This document shows positions 37,992-46,255 of a stretch of 64,000 nucleotides of DNA, one piece after another. Origin of the DNA: Psychrobacter sp. DAB_AL43B. Its GTDB lineage: Bacteria; Pseudomonadota; Gammaproteobacteria; Pseudomonadales; Moraxellaceae. The DNA is taken from the NCBI RefSeq assembly GCF_900168255.1, contig NZ_LT799838.1, positions 1,922,001 through 1,986,000 on the forward strand, read 5' to 3'. The notes under the pieces were generated by a model. It was not told the DNA's origin, did not search any database, and saw only the letters and a list, made by a program, of their open reading frames with translations. Positions within the stretch are counted from its first letter, which is position 1. Every line of letters starts with the position of its first letter. A program made the translations under genes and the position numbers.

Positions 37992-40900
37992 TGCAAGTTC
38001 TGTTTGAGTGATTGATTCGGTCGTATTGTTTTTAATACCTACTTGTTCGACAGCTGCTTGCTCTGTACTTAATTGCATAAGACGGGCGACATAATGTGGA
38101 CCACCCGCTTTAGGGCCAGTACCGGACAGACCACAGCCACCAAATGGTTGGACGTTTACGACCGCACCGATTTGGTTGCGATTGATGTAGGTATTGCCCA
38201 CAAAAGCACGGCGTTCAATATGCTCAACATTATTTTCAATACGGCTATGAATACCCAAGGTTAAACCAAAGCCTGTGCCATTGATTGCGTCAATCAACTT
38301 ATTCAAGTCAGGGGCTTTATAGCGCAGCACATGCAGGATAGGGCCAAAGTGCTCACCACCAATCACATCAATGCTTTTTACTTCAATCGCAGTTGGCAAT
38401 ACAAAGGTCGATTGCTCTTGACTGACGACCACACTGTCGCTCATCGGTGTCTGCGCTAAAATAGTAGCGGTTGGCTCAGCGCGCATGCGCTCAATATGTG
38501 CTTCAAGTCCTCGCTTGGCATCGTTATCGATCACTGGGCCCACATCTGTGGTCGCATATAAAGGATTGCCTACGACCAATTCAGCCATATTGCCTTGGAG
38601 CAGCTCAATCAAATCATCAGCCATCTCTTCTTGCACGCACAATATACGGCAAGCAGAACAACGCTGACCTGCTGAGCCAAAAGCAGATAACACCGCATCT
38701 CTAACCACTTGTTCTGGCAGTGCTGTCGAATCGACAATCATGGCGTTCTGTCCGCCAGTCTCTGCGATAAATACGGGCAACTCGCCACTAGCTTGGGCAT
38801 GACTGTTCAGGCTTTGATTAATCCGCTGAGCCGTTTGGGTCGAGCCAGTAAATATAACACCTGCTATATTATCAGCTGCGGTCAATGCAGCACCAACGTC
38901 GCCAGCACCAATCACTAATTGCAACGCTTCTGCTGGTACGCCCGCTTGATACATCAGTTGTGCACCAAAATGAGCAATCAAGCTGGTTTGCTCAGCAGGT
39001 TTCGCGACAACCGTATTACCTGCTGCTAATGCCGCTACGATTTGACCGGTATAAATCGCCAATGGAAAGTTCCAAGGGCTAATACAAACAAAGGTGCCAC
39101 GTGCTTTATAAACTTGACGAGACAGCTTGCCTGCCAAATCAGTAAACTCGTGTACTTTTGCGTCTAAACGCTCTGCTTCATCAGCATAAAAACGGCAAAA
39201 ATCAACGGCTTCTTTGATTTCATCGATGCCGTCTTGCATCGTTTTACCCGCTTCAATTTGGCACAATGCCATCAATTCAGCATAGTTTTCTTCATATAAA
39301 TCAGCCACTTTACGTAATATCATAGCGCGCTTAGCAGCGGGTACTTTCTGCCATGCGCTTTGCCCTGCTACTGCCGCATTGATTGCTTGCCGTGCCACTT
39401 CTGCATTAGCATAGGCTACGTTACCTGCGATGACCTCATGATTCCAAGGAGCGCGTACTGTTTGAGTATCGAGCTGATGGGTTTCGCCATCCGCTTCATA
39501 GTCATTAATTGCCTTGCCATTAACAATAGAAGTCGCTGACCAAGTTTTATGCAGATGACTATCAATAGCAGCTTTGAACGGTAGCCATTGTGACTCTACA
39601 AATATATTTGGACCAAAGCTGGCACGGCGCGCACCATAGATATCTAGTGGTAATGGAATATCTGGATTGTGCAAAGTAGCATTGGTCAGTAGCTTGTCAT
39701 ACGGATGCACTATCAGTTTCTCAATCGGATAAGATTTGTCTAATAGCTGATGGACAAACGAGCTGTTGGCACCGTTTTCAAGCAAGCGGCGTACCAAATA
39801 CGGCAGTAAGTCTTTATGTGCGCCAACGGGAGCATAGATACGTACTGGGATTTGATAAGCTTGTAAAATGTGATCATAAAGCGCGTCGCCCATACCATGT
39901 AGACGCTGGAACTCAAAGTCTCTATGCGCACTCATGGTCATAATCGAGGCAAGCGTATGGGCATTGTGAGTAGCAAACTGTGGCCAGATGAGTCCGCGTA
40001 AATGCTCTGATAGCAAGAAGCGCGCACACGCAAGATAGGCGGTATCCGTACCTTCTTTACGCGTCCAGACAGGATAGCCTGACAAACCTTTTTGCTGCGC
40101 CAATTTAATTTCTGTATCCCAATACGCGCCTTTTACCAGACGTACTGGAATACGGTCACCTACTTCAGTTGCCAAGCGCGCTAGCCATACTAAAATAGCA
40201 ATAGCACGCTTAGAGTAACCCTGTACCACGATACCTAAACCATCCCAGTCAGCCGTCAAGTTGTCCCGATATAGAGATTCAAATAACTTTAAAGAAATCT
40301 CAAGTCGATCGGCTTCTTCCGCATCGATACTAAGATCAACGTTGACCTCACGTGCCGCTTCAATCAGTAACAAGCAGCGTTGACGTAATAACCCCATCAC
40401 TTGTGCTTCTTGGGTGGCTTCATAGCGAGGATGCAATGCAGATAGCTTGATAGATACCGACGGCTTTGGCATGCCCTCTTTGACTTTGATACTGGCAGTG
40501 GCTTTAATGGCATGCAGATAATCGTTGAAGTATTTTTCGGCATCTTTATGCGTAATCGCTGCTTCGCCTAGCATATCAAATGAATAGGTATAGCCTTTAT
40601 TGCGATAAGGCTGGCTGTTTTTATTAGCGCCTTCAATAGTCTCACCCAGTACAAATTGATGCCCCATGATACGCATGGCTTTTTGCATCGCACTGCGAAT
40701 GACCGGCTCACCCATCTTTTTGGTCATACGATCCAAAAACCCTGATGCTGTGGTATTACTATCGATACTCACGACACGGCCAGTCATCATCATGCCCCAC
40801 GTCGAGGCATTGACCATAAAACCATTGTCATTTTTGATGTGCTTTTTCCAGTCAGCCACACTCATTTTGTCATGAATCAACGCATCAGCAGTGTAATTAT

Positions 40901-41246
40901 CTGGTACTCGAATCAAAGCCTCTGCCAAGCTCATCAGCAGAATACCTTCTTGGGTATCCAAACTGTACTCAAGCAATAGTGAGTCGACCATTTTTACGGC
41001 TTTGCCATCATTGCGTACGTGCTCGACCAGCTGACGAGTCTGCGTGGCAGCAGCTTCACGTTCTGCGTCACTGGGTTTGGCTAATGGCAATAAGTCCGTT
41101 AACCAGCGCTCTTCATCGACGCTATATAACGGTGAGATACGTGCATGTAGCTCCTCTGACGATAGGGTAATATATTCTGGTGACAGCAAATCGATAGGAT
41201 TAAATAAAATCGGCTCTTGCGGGGTAAACTGCTCTACTGGGTTCAT
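37989..41246 (-). CDS. putA: Bifunctional proline dehydrogenase / P5C dehydrogenase
   Basis: PutA oxidises proline to glutamate in two steps, with FAD-linked proline dehydrogenase passing electrons to the quinone pool and NAD-linked P5C dehydrogenase. The 1085-residue protein begins with the alpha domain (EGILLMSLAEALIRVPDNYT), not with the ribbon-helix-helix DNA-binding domain of E. coli PutA, so it should not be its own repressor. PRODH motifs include RLVKGAYWDTEIK (about residue 369) and LVRRLLENGANSSFVHQL. P5CDH has FIAETGGQNAMIV and catalytic Cys863 in SAGQRCSACR. It ends soon after that domain with a Gln/Thr-rich tail, and the usual C-terminal ALDH-like domain is encoded by the next gene. 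GGAG precedes the ATG. Confidence 0.96.
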   Translation of the reverse strand: MNPVEQFTPQEPILFNPIDLLSPEYITLSSEELHARISPLYSVDEERWLTDLLPLAKPSDAEREAAATQTRQLVEHVRNDGKAVKMVDSLLLEYSLDTQEGILLMSLAEALIRVPDNYTADALIHDKMSVADWKKHIKNDNGFMVNASTWGMMMTGRVVSIDSNTTASGFLDRMTKKMGEPVIRSAMQKAMRIMGHQFVLGETIEGANKNSQPYRNKGYTYSFDMLGEAAITHKDAEKYFNDYLHAIKATASIKVKEGMPKPSVSIKLSALHPRYEATQEAQVMGLLRQRCLLLIEAAREVNVDLSIDAEEADRLEISLKLFESLYRDNLTADWDGLGIVVQGYSKRAIAILVWLARLATEVGDRIPVRLVKGAYWDTEIKLAQQKGLSGYPVWTRKEGTDTAYLACARFLLSEHLRGLIWPQFATHNAHTLASIMTMSAHRDFEFQRLHGMGDALYDHILQAYQIPVRIYAPVGAHKDLLPYLVRRLLENGANSSFVHQLLDKSYPIEKLIVHPYDKLLTNATLHNPDIPLPLDIYGARRASFGPNIFVESQWLPFKAAIDSHLHKTWSATSIVNGKAINDYEADGETHQLDTQTVRAPWNHEVIAGNVAYANAEVARQAINAAVAGQSAWQKVPAAKRAMILRKVADLYEENYAELMALCQIEAGKTMQDGIDEIKEAVDFCRFYADEAERLDAKVHEFTDLAGKLSRQVYKARGTFVCISPWNFPLAIYTGQIVAALAAGNTVVAKPAEQTSLIAHFGAQLMYQAGVPAEALQLVIGAGDVGAALTAADNIAGVIFTGSTQTAQRINQSLNSHAQASGELPVFIAETGGQNAMIVDSTALPEQVVRDAVLSAFGSAGQRCSACRILCVQEEMADDLIELLQGNMAELVVGNPLYATTDVGPVIDNDAKRGLEAHIERMRAEPTATILAQTPMSDSVVVSQEQSTFVLPTAIEVKSIDVIGGEHFGPILHVLRYKAPDLNKLIDAINGTGFGLTLGIHSRIENNVEHIERRAFVGNTYINRNQIGAVVNVQPFGGCGLSGTGPKAGGPHYVARLMQLSTEQAAVEQVGIKNNTTESITQTELA

Positions 41247-41429
41247 AACAACTCCATAACTATCGTTTAAAAACCATCATAAATAGTGCTTTCGGAAATT
41301 TGATTATCTATAACCATTATTATCTTTTAACCACTACGACTTTTAATAGCAGGTCATCAATAGTAGATAATGAATAATATTCACAGCAATAATCAAAAGA
41401 CCAAACGGCGCCATTACAAAACGAGAAAA

Positions 41430-41445
41430 TCCAGCATAGGCTGGA
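41430..41445. repeat. Short perfect hairpin upstream of putA
   Basis: TCCAGC and GCTGGA flank the four-base loop ATAG, about 190 bases upstream of putA. Read on the minus strand it is followed by ATTTTCTCGTTTT, so it could be a weak terminator or attenuator ahead of putA. Confidence 0.4.
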
Positions 41446-41881
41446 AGGGGTCAAGTAGGTCGTTCTAATGTTAAACGGACTACGTTAACAATATAAAGGC
41501 AACAACGTACAGTTAAGCGGCATTAGTGCCTTCTTCTTGTTAGTAGTGAAAGGAGTGCGATTGCAATATTAGCCATCAAACTTAAACGCTACTGGCTCAA
41601 ATTGCAGTCTTATATGATACTAATTCACTGGTAAGAAAAACCTCTACGGCGTTGATTGAGGTGATGCGCTTAACGTTGTCATATTAACATGAAAAAAAAC
41701 TTCCAACTAACGATATTACTTAATTTCAACCAATCAAAATATTGTTTAAAAACAAATATTTATTAACGATACTGCAAAAATGACGCTTTGGTTATAAATT
41801 ATTGTTTACTAACAATATCTAATTGGTTTATGAATCAAACACTTGTATGCATTTTTGACAAAATAACTTATTTTTAAGCAT

Positions 41882-41918
41882 AAAAAACCCTTGTTATCAT
41901 TCAATGATAACAAGGGTT
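41882..41918 (-). terminator. Terminator of the purine permease gene
   Basis: AACCCTTGTTATCAT and ATGATAACAAGGGTT, 15 bases each, pair perfectly around a three-base loop. Read on the minus strand it runs into six T. Confidence 0.92.
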
Positions 41919-41940
41919 CAGAGAATAAAACGGTCGCTTA

Positions 41941-41976
41941 TTTCAGCTTAAGTTTCAGCTTAAGTTTCAGCTAAAC
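41941..41976. repeat. 12-bp tandem repeat after the permease stop
   Basis: TTTCAGCTTAAG occurs twice in a row and is followed by a third copy that diverges in its last four bases. It lies between the permease stop codon and its terminator. Confidence 0.8.
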
Positions 41977-41995
41977 TTAAACCTATCTTAAAATG

Positions 41996-43291
41996 CTATA
42001 TAAATACAATTTTGGCAAGTAACACGGCGGTTAATATCCAAACTGGGACACTAATATCAGAGAACTTACCCGCTACGACTTTAATGGCAGTAAAGGTAAT
42101 AAATCCAAGCGCAATACCGTCAGCGACAGAATAGCTCAAAGGGGTAAATAACAGTACTACTACCACTGGCGCTGCTTCTGTTAAATCATTCCATTTAACA
42201 TCTTTTAAGGTTTCCATCATGAGTACAGCGACATAAAAGATAGCGCCCGCTGTCGCATATCCTGGAATCATACCAGCGAGCGGTGAAAAGAATATACTGA
42301 GTAAAAACAAGACCCCCACCGTCACTGCCATAAGCCCAGTACGACCACCTGCAGCGATACCTGAAACACTTTCAATATAACTGGTTGTTGATGATGTTCC
42401 CAGTAATGTACCTGCCACAGTCGCGGTTGAATCTGCTAATAGTGCTTTGCCCATATTAGGAATTTTACCGTCTTTACCAATTAAGCCTGCTTGACTGGTG
42501 GTCGCAATCAAGGTGCCTGCGGTATCGAATAAATCGACGAATAAGAAGGCAAAGATAACACTGATCATCGCCACATCGAATGCACCAGCAATATCAAGCT
42601 GCATAAGCGTTGGGGCAATAGATGGCGGCGCAGATATAATACCAGTGAACTGCGTATTACCCGTAATCAGACTGATAAGCGCCACCAGTAAAATACCAAT
42701 GGTGACCGCGCCTGGTATTTTTTTATGGGACAGACCAACGATGACAATAAAACCTAATGCCGCCATCGCAGGTGCAAACGTGGTCATATCGCCAAGTCCC
42801 ACCAGCGTCGCGTCATTATTGACGATAACGCCTGCGGTTTGTAGCGAGATAAAGGCCAAAAACGCACCGATACCAGCGACGACACCTTGTTTAATACTAT
42901 CCGGAATAGAATTAATAATGATTTCACGGATTTTGAACAAACTTAACAGGACAAAAATACAACCGGACAAAAATACGGCGCCCAGTGCGGTTTGCCAAGC
43001 GTAGCCCATCCCTAAAACCACACCATAAGTAAAGAAGGCGTTGAGTCCCATACCTGGTGCTTGTGCAACTGGCAGGCGGGCATAAATCCCCATAATAAAA
43101 CAACCAATCGCGGCAGCAAGACAAGTAGCGACGAATACCGCGCCTTTATCCATACCAGCGTCAGCAAGGACGTTAGGGTTAACAAAAATAATGTAAGCCA
43201 TCGTTAAAAACGTGGTTACACCAGCTAAAATCTCCGTTTTGATCGTGGTGTTTTCACCATTGATCCCAAAATAGCGTTCGATTGCGTTCAT
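41996..43291 (-). CDS. NCS2 family purine permease (guanine/hypoxanthine type)
   Basis: A 431-residue nucleobase:cation symporter of the AzgA-like NCS2 branch, which in E. coli (GhxP, GhxQ, AdeP, AdeQ) takes up guanine, hypoxanthine or adenine. Seen are the start NAIERYFGINGENTTIKTEI, GVTTFLTMAYIIFVNPNVL, the AQAPGMGLNAFFTYGVVLG substrate helix and DLFDTAGTLIATTSQAGL. A supply of guanine or hypoxanthine would suit the xdh-guaD group, 6-14 kb away. ATG 43291 is chosen because GGAAG lies eight bases before it; that site is itself part of a repeated element. A TTG at 43306 is rejected. Confidence 0.92.
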   Translation of the reverse strand: MNAIERYFGINGENTTIKTEILAGVTTFLTMAYIIFVNPNVLADAGMDKGAVFVATCLAAAIGCFIMGIYARLPVAQAPGMGLNAFFTYGVVLGMGYAWQTALGAVFLSGCIFVLLSLFKIREIIINSIPDSIKQGVVAGIGAFLAFISLQTAGVIVNNDATLVGLGDMTTFAPAMAALGFIVIVGLSHKKIPGAVTIGILLVALISLITGNTQFTGIISAPPSIAPTLMQLDIAGAFDVAMISVIFAFLFVDLFDTAGTLIATTSQAGLIGKDGKIPNMGKALLADSTATVAGTLLGTSSTTSYIESVSGIAAGGRTGLMAVTVGVLFLLSIFFSPLAGMIPGYATAGAIFYVAVLMMETLKDVKWNDLTEAAPVVVVLLFTPLSYSVADGIALGFITFTAIKVVAGKFSDISVPVWILTAVLLAKIVFI

Positions 43292-43803
43292 AAGAGTCGC
43301 TTCCAAATTGCAGTAAGTAAATTATCATTATCCAACGGTATTGATAACTGTCGCTTCCAAGTTGCGACAATCAATGCTGCGTTTAAATCAAACATATAAA
43401 AATACATCCAAATTGCGACGATAAATGACGCTTCCAAATTGCGACTGTAAATGACGCTTATAAACTAAGGTTAGAGATGATGCTTTTAGTCCTTTAGCCA
43501 CACGTAATTTGGCAAATACAAAACTATCATGAAAAATGATAGCAACAAACGATAACATTCTAGTGAAATTATCTTACAATTTCAATGAATCTGGTCACCT
43601 TCTAGGTACAAGAGTGCAAATTAGTTGACCATATGGACAATATGATAAAATCAATACGCTGTCATCATGTTTTTTAGAAAAAAATCATCATTGTGTAATT
43701 AGCACATTATTAGTGATATTTATCTAGTTTAACAGTACACTAGTGGGTTGAGATAAAAGCGCCACTTAGATTGACTATTATCAATTATCCATGAGTTCAA
43801 TAC
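43292..43803. other. Divergent spacer between the purine permease and tolQ
   Basis: 512 bases without a gene. The left third holds the four-copy repeat described separately; the right part is AT-rich and should contain the tolQ promoter, which I cannot place. Confidence 0.6.
43296..43459. repeat. Four degenerate copies of a dyad-bearing repeat upstream of the permease
   Basis: The core CGCTTCCAAATTGCGAC recurs at about 43298, 43352, 43403 (as TACATCCAAATTGCGAC) and 43429, spaced 54, 51 and 26 bases. The second copy, GTCGCTTCCAAGTTGCGAC, is an inverted repeat with five-base arms GTCGC/GCGAC. Each copy is followed by a similar sequence such as GATAAATGACG or TGTAAATGACG. The copy nearest the gene supplies, on the minus strand, the GGAAG ribosome binding site of the permease. 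Operator array or duplicated leader are both possible. Confidence 0.75.
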
Positions 43804-44535
43804 ATGCCTGAATCATTAAATATTATCGACCTTATCACCCAAGCCAGTCTACTGGTACAGATTGTGATGGCATTATTATTATTAGCCTCTTTGCTCAGTT
43901 GGGTCATTATTTTTCGAATGAGTGCGCGGCTCGGTACCGCCAAAAACTTTGACCAACAGTTTGAAACTTGGTTTTGGTCAGGTGAAGATTTAGCCAAACT
44001 ATATCAAGGGATTCAAGGGTCACCTGAGCGCCAAGGGCTTGAGCAGATTTTCTATGTTGGGTTTTCTGAATACTTAAGAATGCATAAGAAACGCCAACCT
44101 AAAGACGACATCATTGATGGCGTTGAGCGCAAGCTAAGAGTTGGCTTAGGACGTCAACAACAACTCTTAGAGTCAGGACTGACGACGCTCGCAAGCATTG
44201 GTTCAGTTGCGCCATACGTTGGCTTATTTGGTACCGTTTGGGGGATTATGAATGCATTTTTGGGGCTATCACAAACTGAGCAAGCTACCTTAGCCACTGT
44301 CGCCCCTGGTATCGCTGAAGCATTGATTGCAACTGCTATGGGTTTGTTTGCGGCTATTCCTGCTGTACTGGCTTATAACCACTTTACGGCCAAATCCAGT
44401 CGCCTATATGATTCACGCGCGTTATTTTGCGATGAGATGACCGGTATGCTACAACGCGAAACCAGTATTGAAAACCCACAACCTAGCACTCAAGTAAACC
44501 AAGTCAATCAAAGTACTCAGGTAGCTGGTCTATGA
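43804..44535 (+). CDS. tolQ: Tol-Pal system inner membrane protein TolQ
   Basis: TolQ forms the proton-conducting motor with TolR that energises TolA to keep the outer membrane attached during division. The 243-residue protein has the N-terminal helix (LVQIVMALLLLASLLSWVII), a cytoplasmic loop, and the conserved double-helix region LASIGSVAPYVGLFGTVWGIM and IATAMGLFAAIPAVLAYNHF. ExbB is the alternative, but the tolR-tolA-tolB order after it settles the call. Its stop overlaps the tolR start by four bases. No ybgC precedes it. Confidence 0.97.
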   Translation: MPESLNIIDLITQASLLVQIVMALLLLASLLSWVIIFRMSARLGTAKNFDQQFETWFWSGEDLAKLYQGIQGSPERQGLEQIFYVGFSEYLRMHKKRQPKDDIIDGVERKLRVGLGRQQQLLESGLTTLASIGSVAPYVGLFGTVWGIMNAFLGLSQTEQATLATVAPGIAEALIATAMGLFAAIPAVLAYNHFTAKSSRLYDSRALFCDEMTGMLQRETSIENPQPSTQVNQVNQSTQVAGL

Positions 44536-44990
44536 AACAAAGTCCCTATCGCCGTGAGAAAAAAGCGCTAAATGCGGAGATGAACGTTGTTCCTTATATC
44601 GACGTGATGTTGGTGTTGCTGGTGATATTTATGGTCACAGCGCCGATGCTGATTACCGGTGTCGATGTTGATTTGCCAAAAGAGCAAACCAATACCATGA
44701 GTCAAAGCCAGTTGCCAGTGATTGTTTCTTTAACTGATAATGGCGAGATTTTTATCAGTTATGAAAGCAAGGTTGATGTACCTGTTAGTGAGCCTGAGCT
44801 GATTGATACGCTAACTACTTTGCAAAGCCAAAGCAGTGATGCAGGCGCTCAGCCGGTACAAGTGATGATTAATGCTGATCAAAACAATCAATATGGCGCC
44901 ATCATGACGCTAATGGCTACTTTACAACAAGCCGGTATCCAAAAGGTCGGGCTATTGACTGGCGCTCCCCTGCCTACCCCTTCATTGTAA
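44532..44990 (+). CDS. tolR: Tol-Pal system protein TolR
   Basis: TolR is the one-helix partner of TolQ. The 152-residue protein has a short cytoplasmic start, the transmembrane helix VPYIDVMLVLLVIFMVTAPML with the proton-carrying Asp (VPYIDV), and a periplasmic domain ending in LLTGAPLPTPSL. The ATG overlaps the TGA of tolQ, so the two are translationally coupled. tolA follows after 120 bases. Confidence 0.96.
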   Translation: MKQSPYRREKKALNAEMNVVPYIDVMLVLLVIFMVTAPMLITGVDVDLPKEQTNTMSQSQLPVIVSLTDNGEIFISYESKVDVPVSEPELIDTLTTLQSQSSDAGAQPVQVMINADQNNQYGAIMTLMATLQQAGIQKVGLLTGAPLPTPSL

Positions 44991-45110
44991 TAAATTGCAT
45001 GTTTAATTTAGCTGGTTATAATAAAGTAGATAATCTGATGAAATCCTCTATTGAGTTTTGCCTTCTTGATTGCCACGTTCTTGAGTATCATTTTTTTGAG
45101 TATAGATGTC

Positions 45111-46124
45111 ATGCATAATGCTCCTGTCGTTTATGTACCGACCCAACCCGAAGGCAATGGGCTGACCTTGCCCACGCTACTCAGTTTGCTTGCCCATGGT
45201 CTCGTGATTGGAATACTCATCTATACCTATCAAAATATGGAAGTAGAGACTGCTGGCAGTATTGAGACGGTCATGGTTTCACCTGAGCAATTAGCTGAGA
45301 TGCAAGGACAGATACTTGCCAATCGTGCTGCAGCCGCCAGTGCGATGCAAGCGGATAGTAGTGCGAGCGGCGCATCAAGCTCTATGCAAACAGAATCCTT
45401 TGACGGTAGCGTTAGCACTCCAAATCCTACTCAACAAAACTCCCAGCGCGTGCCCGTTTTTACGCGCTCTGATGATCCTGCTAGTCGCCCTATGCTTATG
45501 AGTGAAGAGCAGCATCAACGCTTGCTTGAGCAAAACCAAGAGTATGAACGCGGAATGGCTGAGTGGGCAGCACAATTAGATGAATCAGTGCTAGAAGAAC
45601 ATGACCAAGTTGAAAAAGAAAAAAGACAGCAACTTATCGAAGAGCAAAAAAGGCTTGGCGATTTTCGTAATAAACAAAACAATCCTCCTAAGATTAAACG
45701 CCCCACTGCTACGGATCGAAATATAGAAATTAATACGGGTGGCTCTGGTAGTGCAAGTCAAAAATTTAGCTTATCAGATGACGGGCAATCGACTCTATCT
45801 GGTGATACAGCAACTTCAAGCACATCAAAAGGAAGTAGTCGCTCAGCATCAAGCGGTGCTCGCGGCGCAAGTAACAGCGAAATCATTAACCTAATCAAGC
45901 GTAATTACAATCCACCGATAGCAGCGAAAGGCTCAACTCAACGTGCCACGCTAACGATTACCGTCAATGCTAGCGGTAATATCGTCAACGTCACCGCTTC
46001 TGGACCTGATAGCGCCGTTAATGAAGCGGCCAAACAAGCCGTTCTGGACACGGGTAGCTTACCAATTGATGCCGATGATCCTAAATACCCCACTTTTACC
46101 ATACAGTTTAAGGGTAGCAATTAA
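45111..46124 (+). CDS. tolA: Tol-Pal system protein TolA
   Basis: TolA spans the periplasm from the TolQR motor to Pal and TolB. The protein of about 337 residues has one N-terminal helix (LPTLLSLLAHGLVIGILIYT), a long charged helical middle (EYERGMAEWAAQLDESV, KEKRQQLIEEQKRLGDFRN), a Ser-rich stretch and a C-terminal TolA/TonB-like domain (NLIKRNYNPPIA, ATLTITVNASGNIVNV, PTFTIQFKGSN). ATG 45111 is preferred over an in-frame TTG 60 bases upstream that would add a second hydrophobic segment. The helical middle is shorter than in E. coli TolA (421 residues). Confidence 0.92.
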   Translation: MHNAPVVYVPTQPEGNGLTLPTLLSLLAHGLVIGILIYTYQNMEVETAGSIETVMVSPEQLAEMQGQILANRAAAASAMQADSSASGASSSMQTESFDGSVSTPNPTQQNSQRVPVFTRSDDPASRPMLMSEEQHQRLLEQNQEYERGMAEWAAQLDESVLEEHDQVEKEKRQQLIEEQKRLGDFRNKQNNPPKIKRPTATDRNIEINTGGSGSASQKFSLSDDGQSTLSGDTATSSTSKGSSRSASSGARGASNSEIINLIKRNYNPPIAAKGSTQRATLTITVNASGNIVNVTASGPDSAVNEAAKQAVLDTGSLPIDADDPKYPTFTIQFKGSN

Positions 46125-46255
46125 TCGGTTGCTCAATCCTTATATTATTGATAACGTTACCTTAAGCGACTTGCGCGGCCAGACATATTGCCTTACCTTA
46201 ATATCCAACTTACCGCTTATAAAAAACTATGATTACCCTAATTTAGGAGTTCGAC

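Larger units (their letters stand above)
41247..41995. other. 749-base spacer between putA and the purine permease
   Basis: No gene is seen. It should contain the putA promoter and 5' leader. It also holds a small hairpin (41430-41445), the permease terminator (41882-41918) and a 12-bp tandem repeat next to the permease stop codon. Confidence 0.6.

Noticed and set aside
42498..43004. 168-codon open frame on the plus strand inside the purine permease gene
   Set aside because: It is antisense to a well-conserved membrane protein and has no recognisable domain; the length comes from the codon pattern of the true gene.
43296..43459. CRISPR array
   Set aside because: Copies are degenerate, spacing is uneven (54, 51 and 26 bases) and the spacers are themselves partly repeated; no cas gene.
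45051..45110. TTG start for tolA that adds 20 residues
   Set aside because: It would give an extra hydrophobic segment before the normal TolA membrane helix; ATG 45111 fits the family better.
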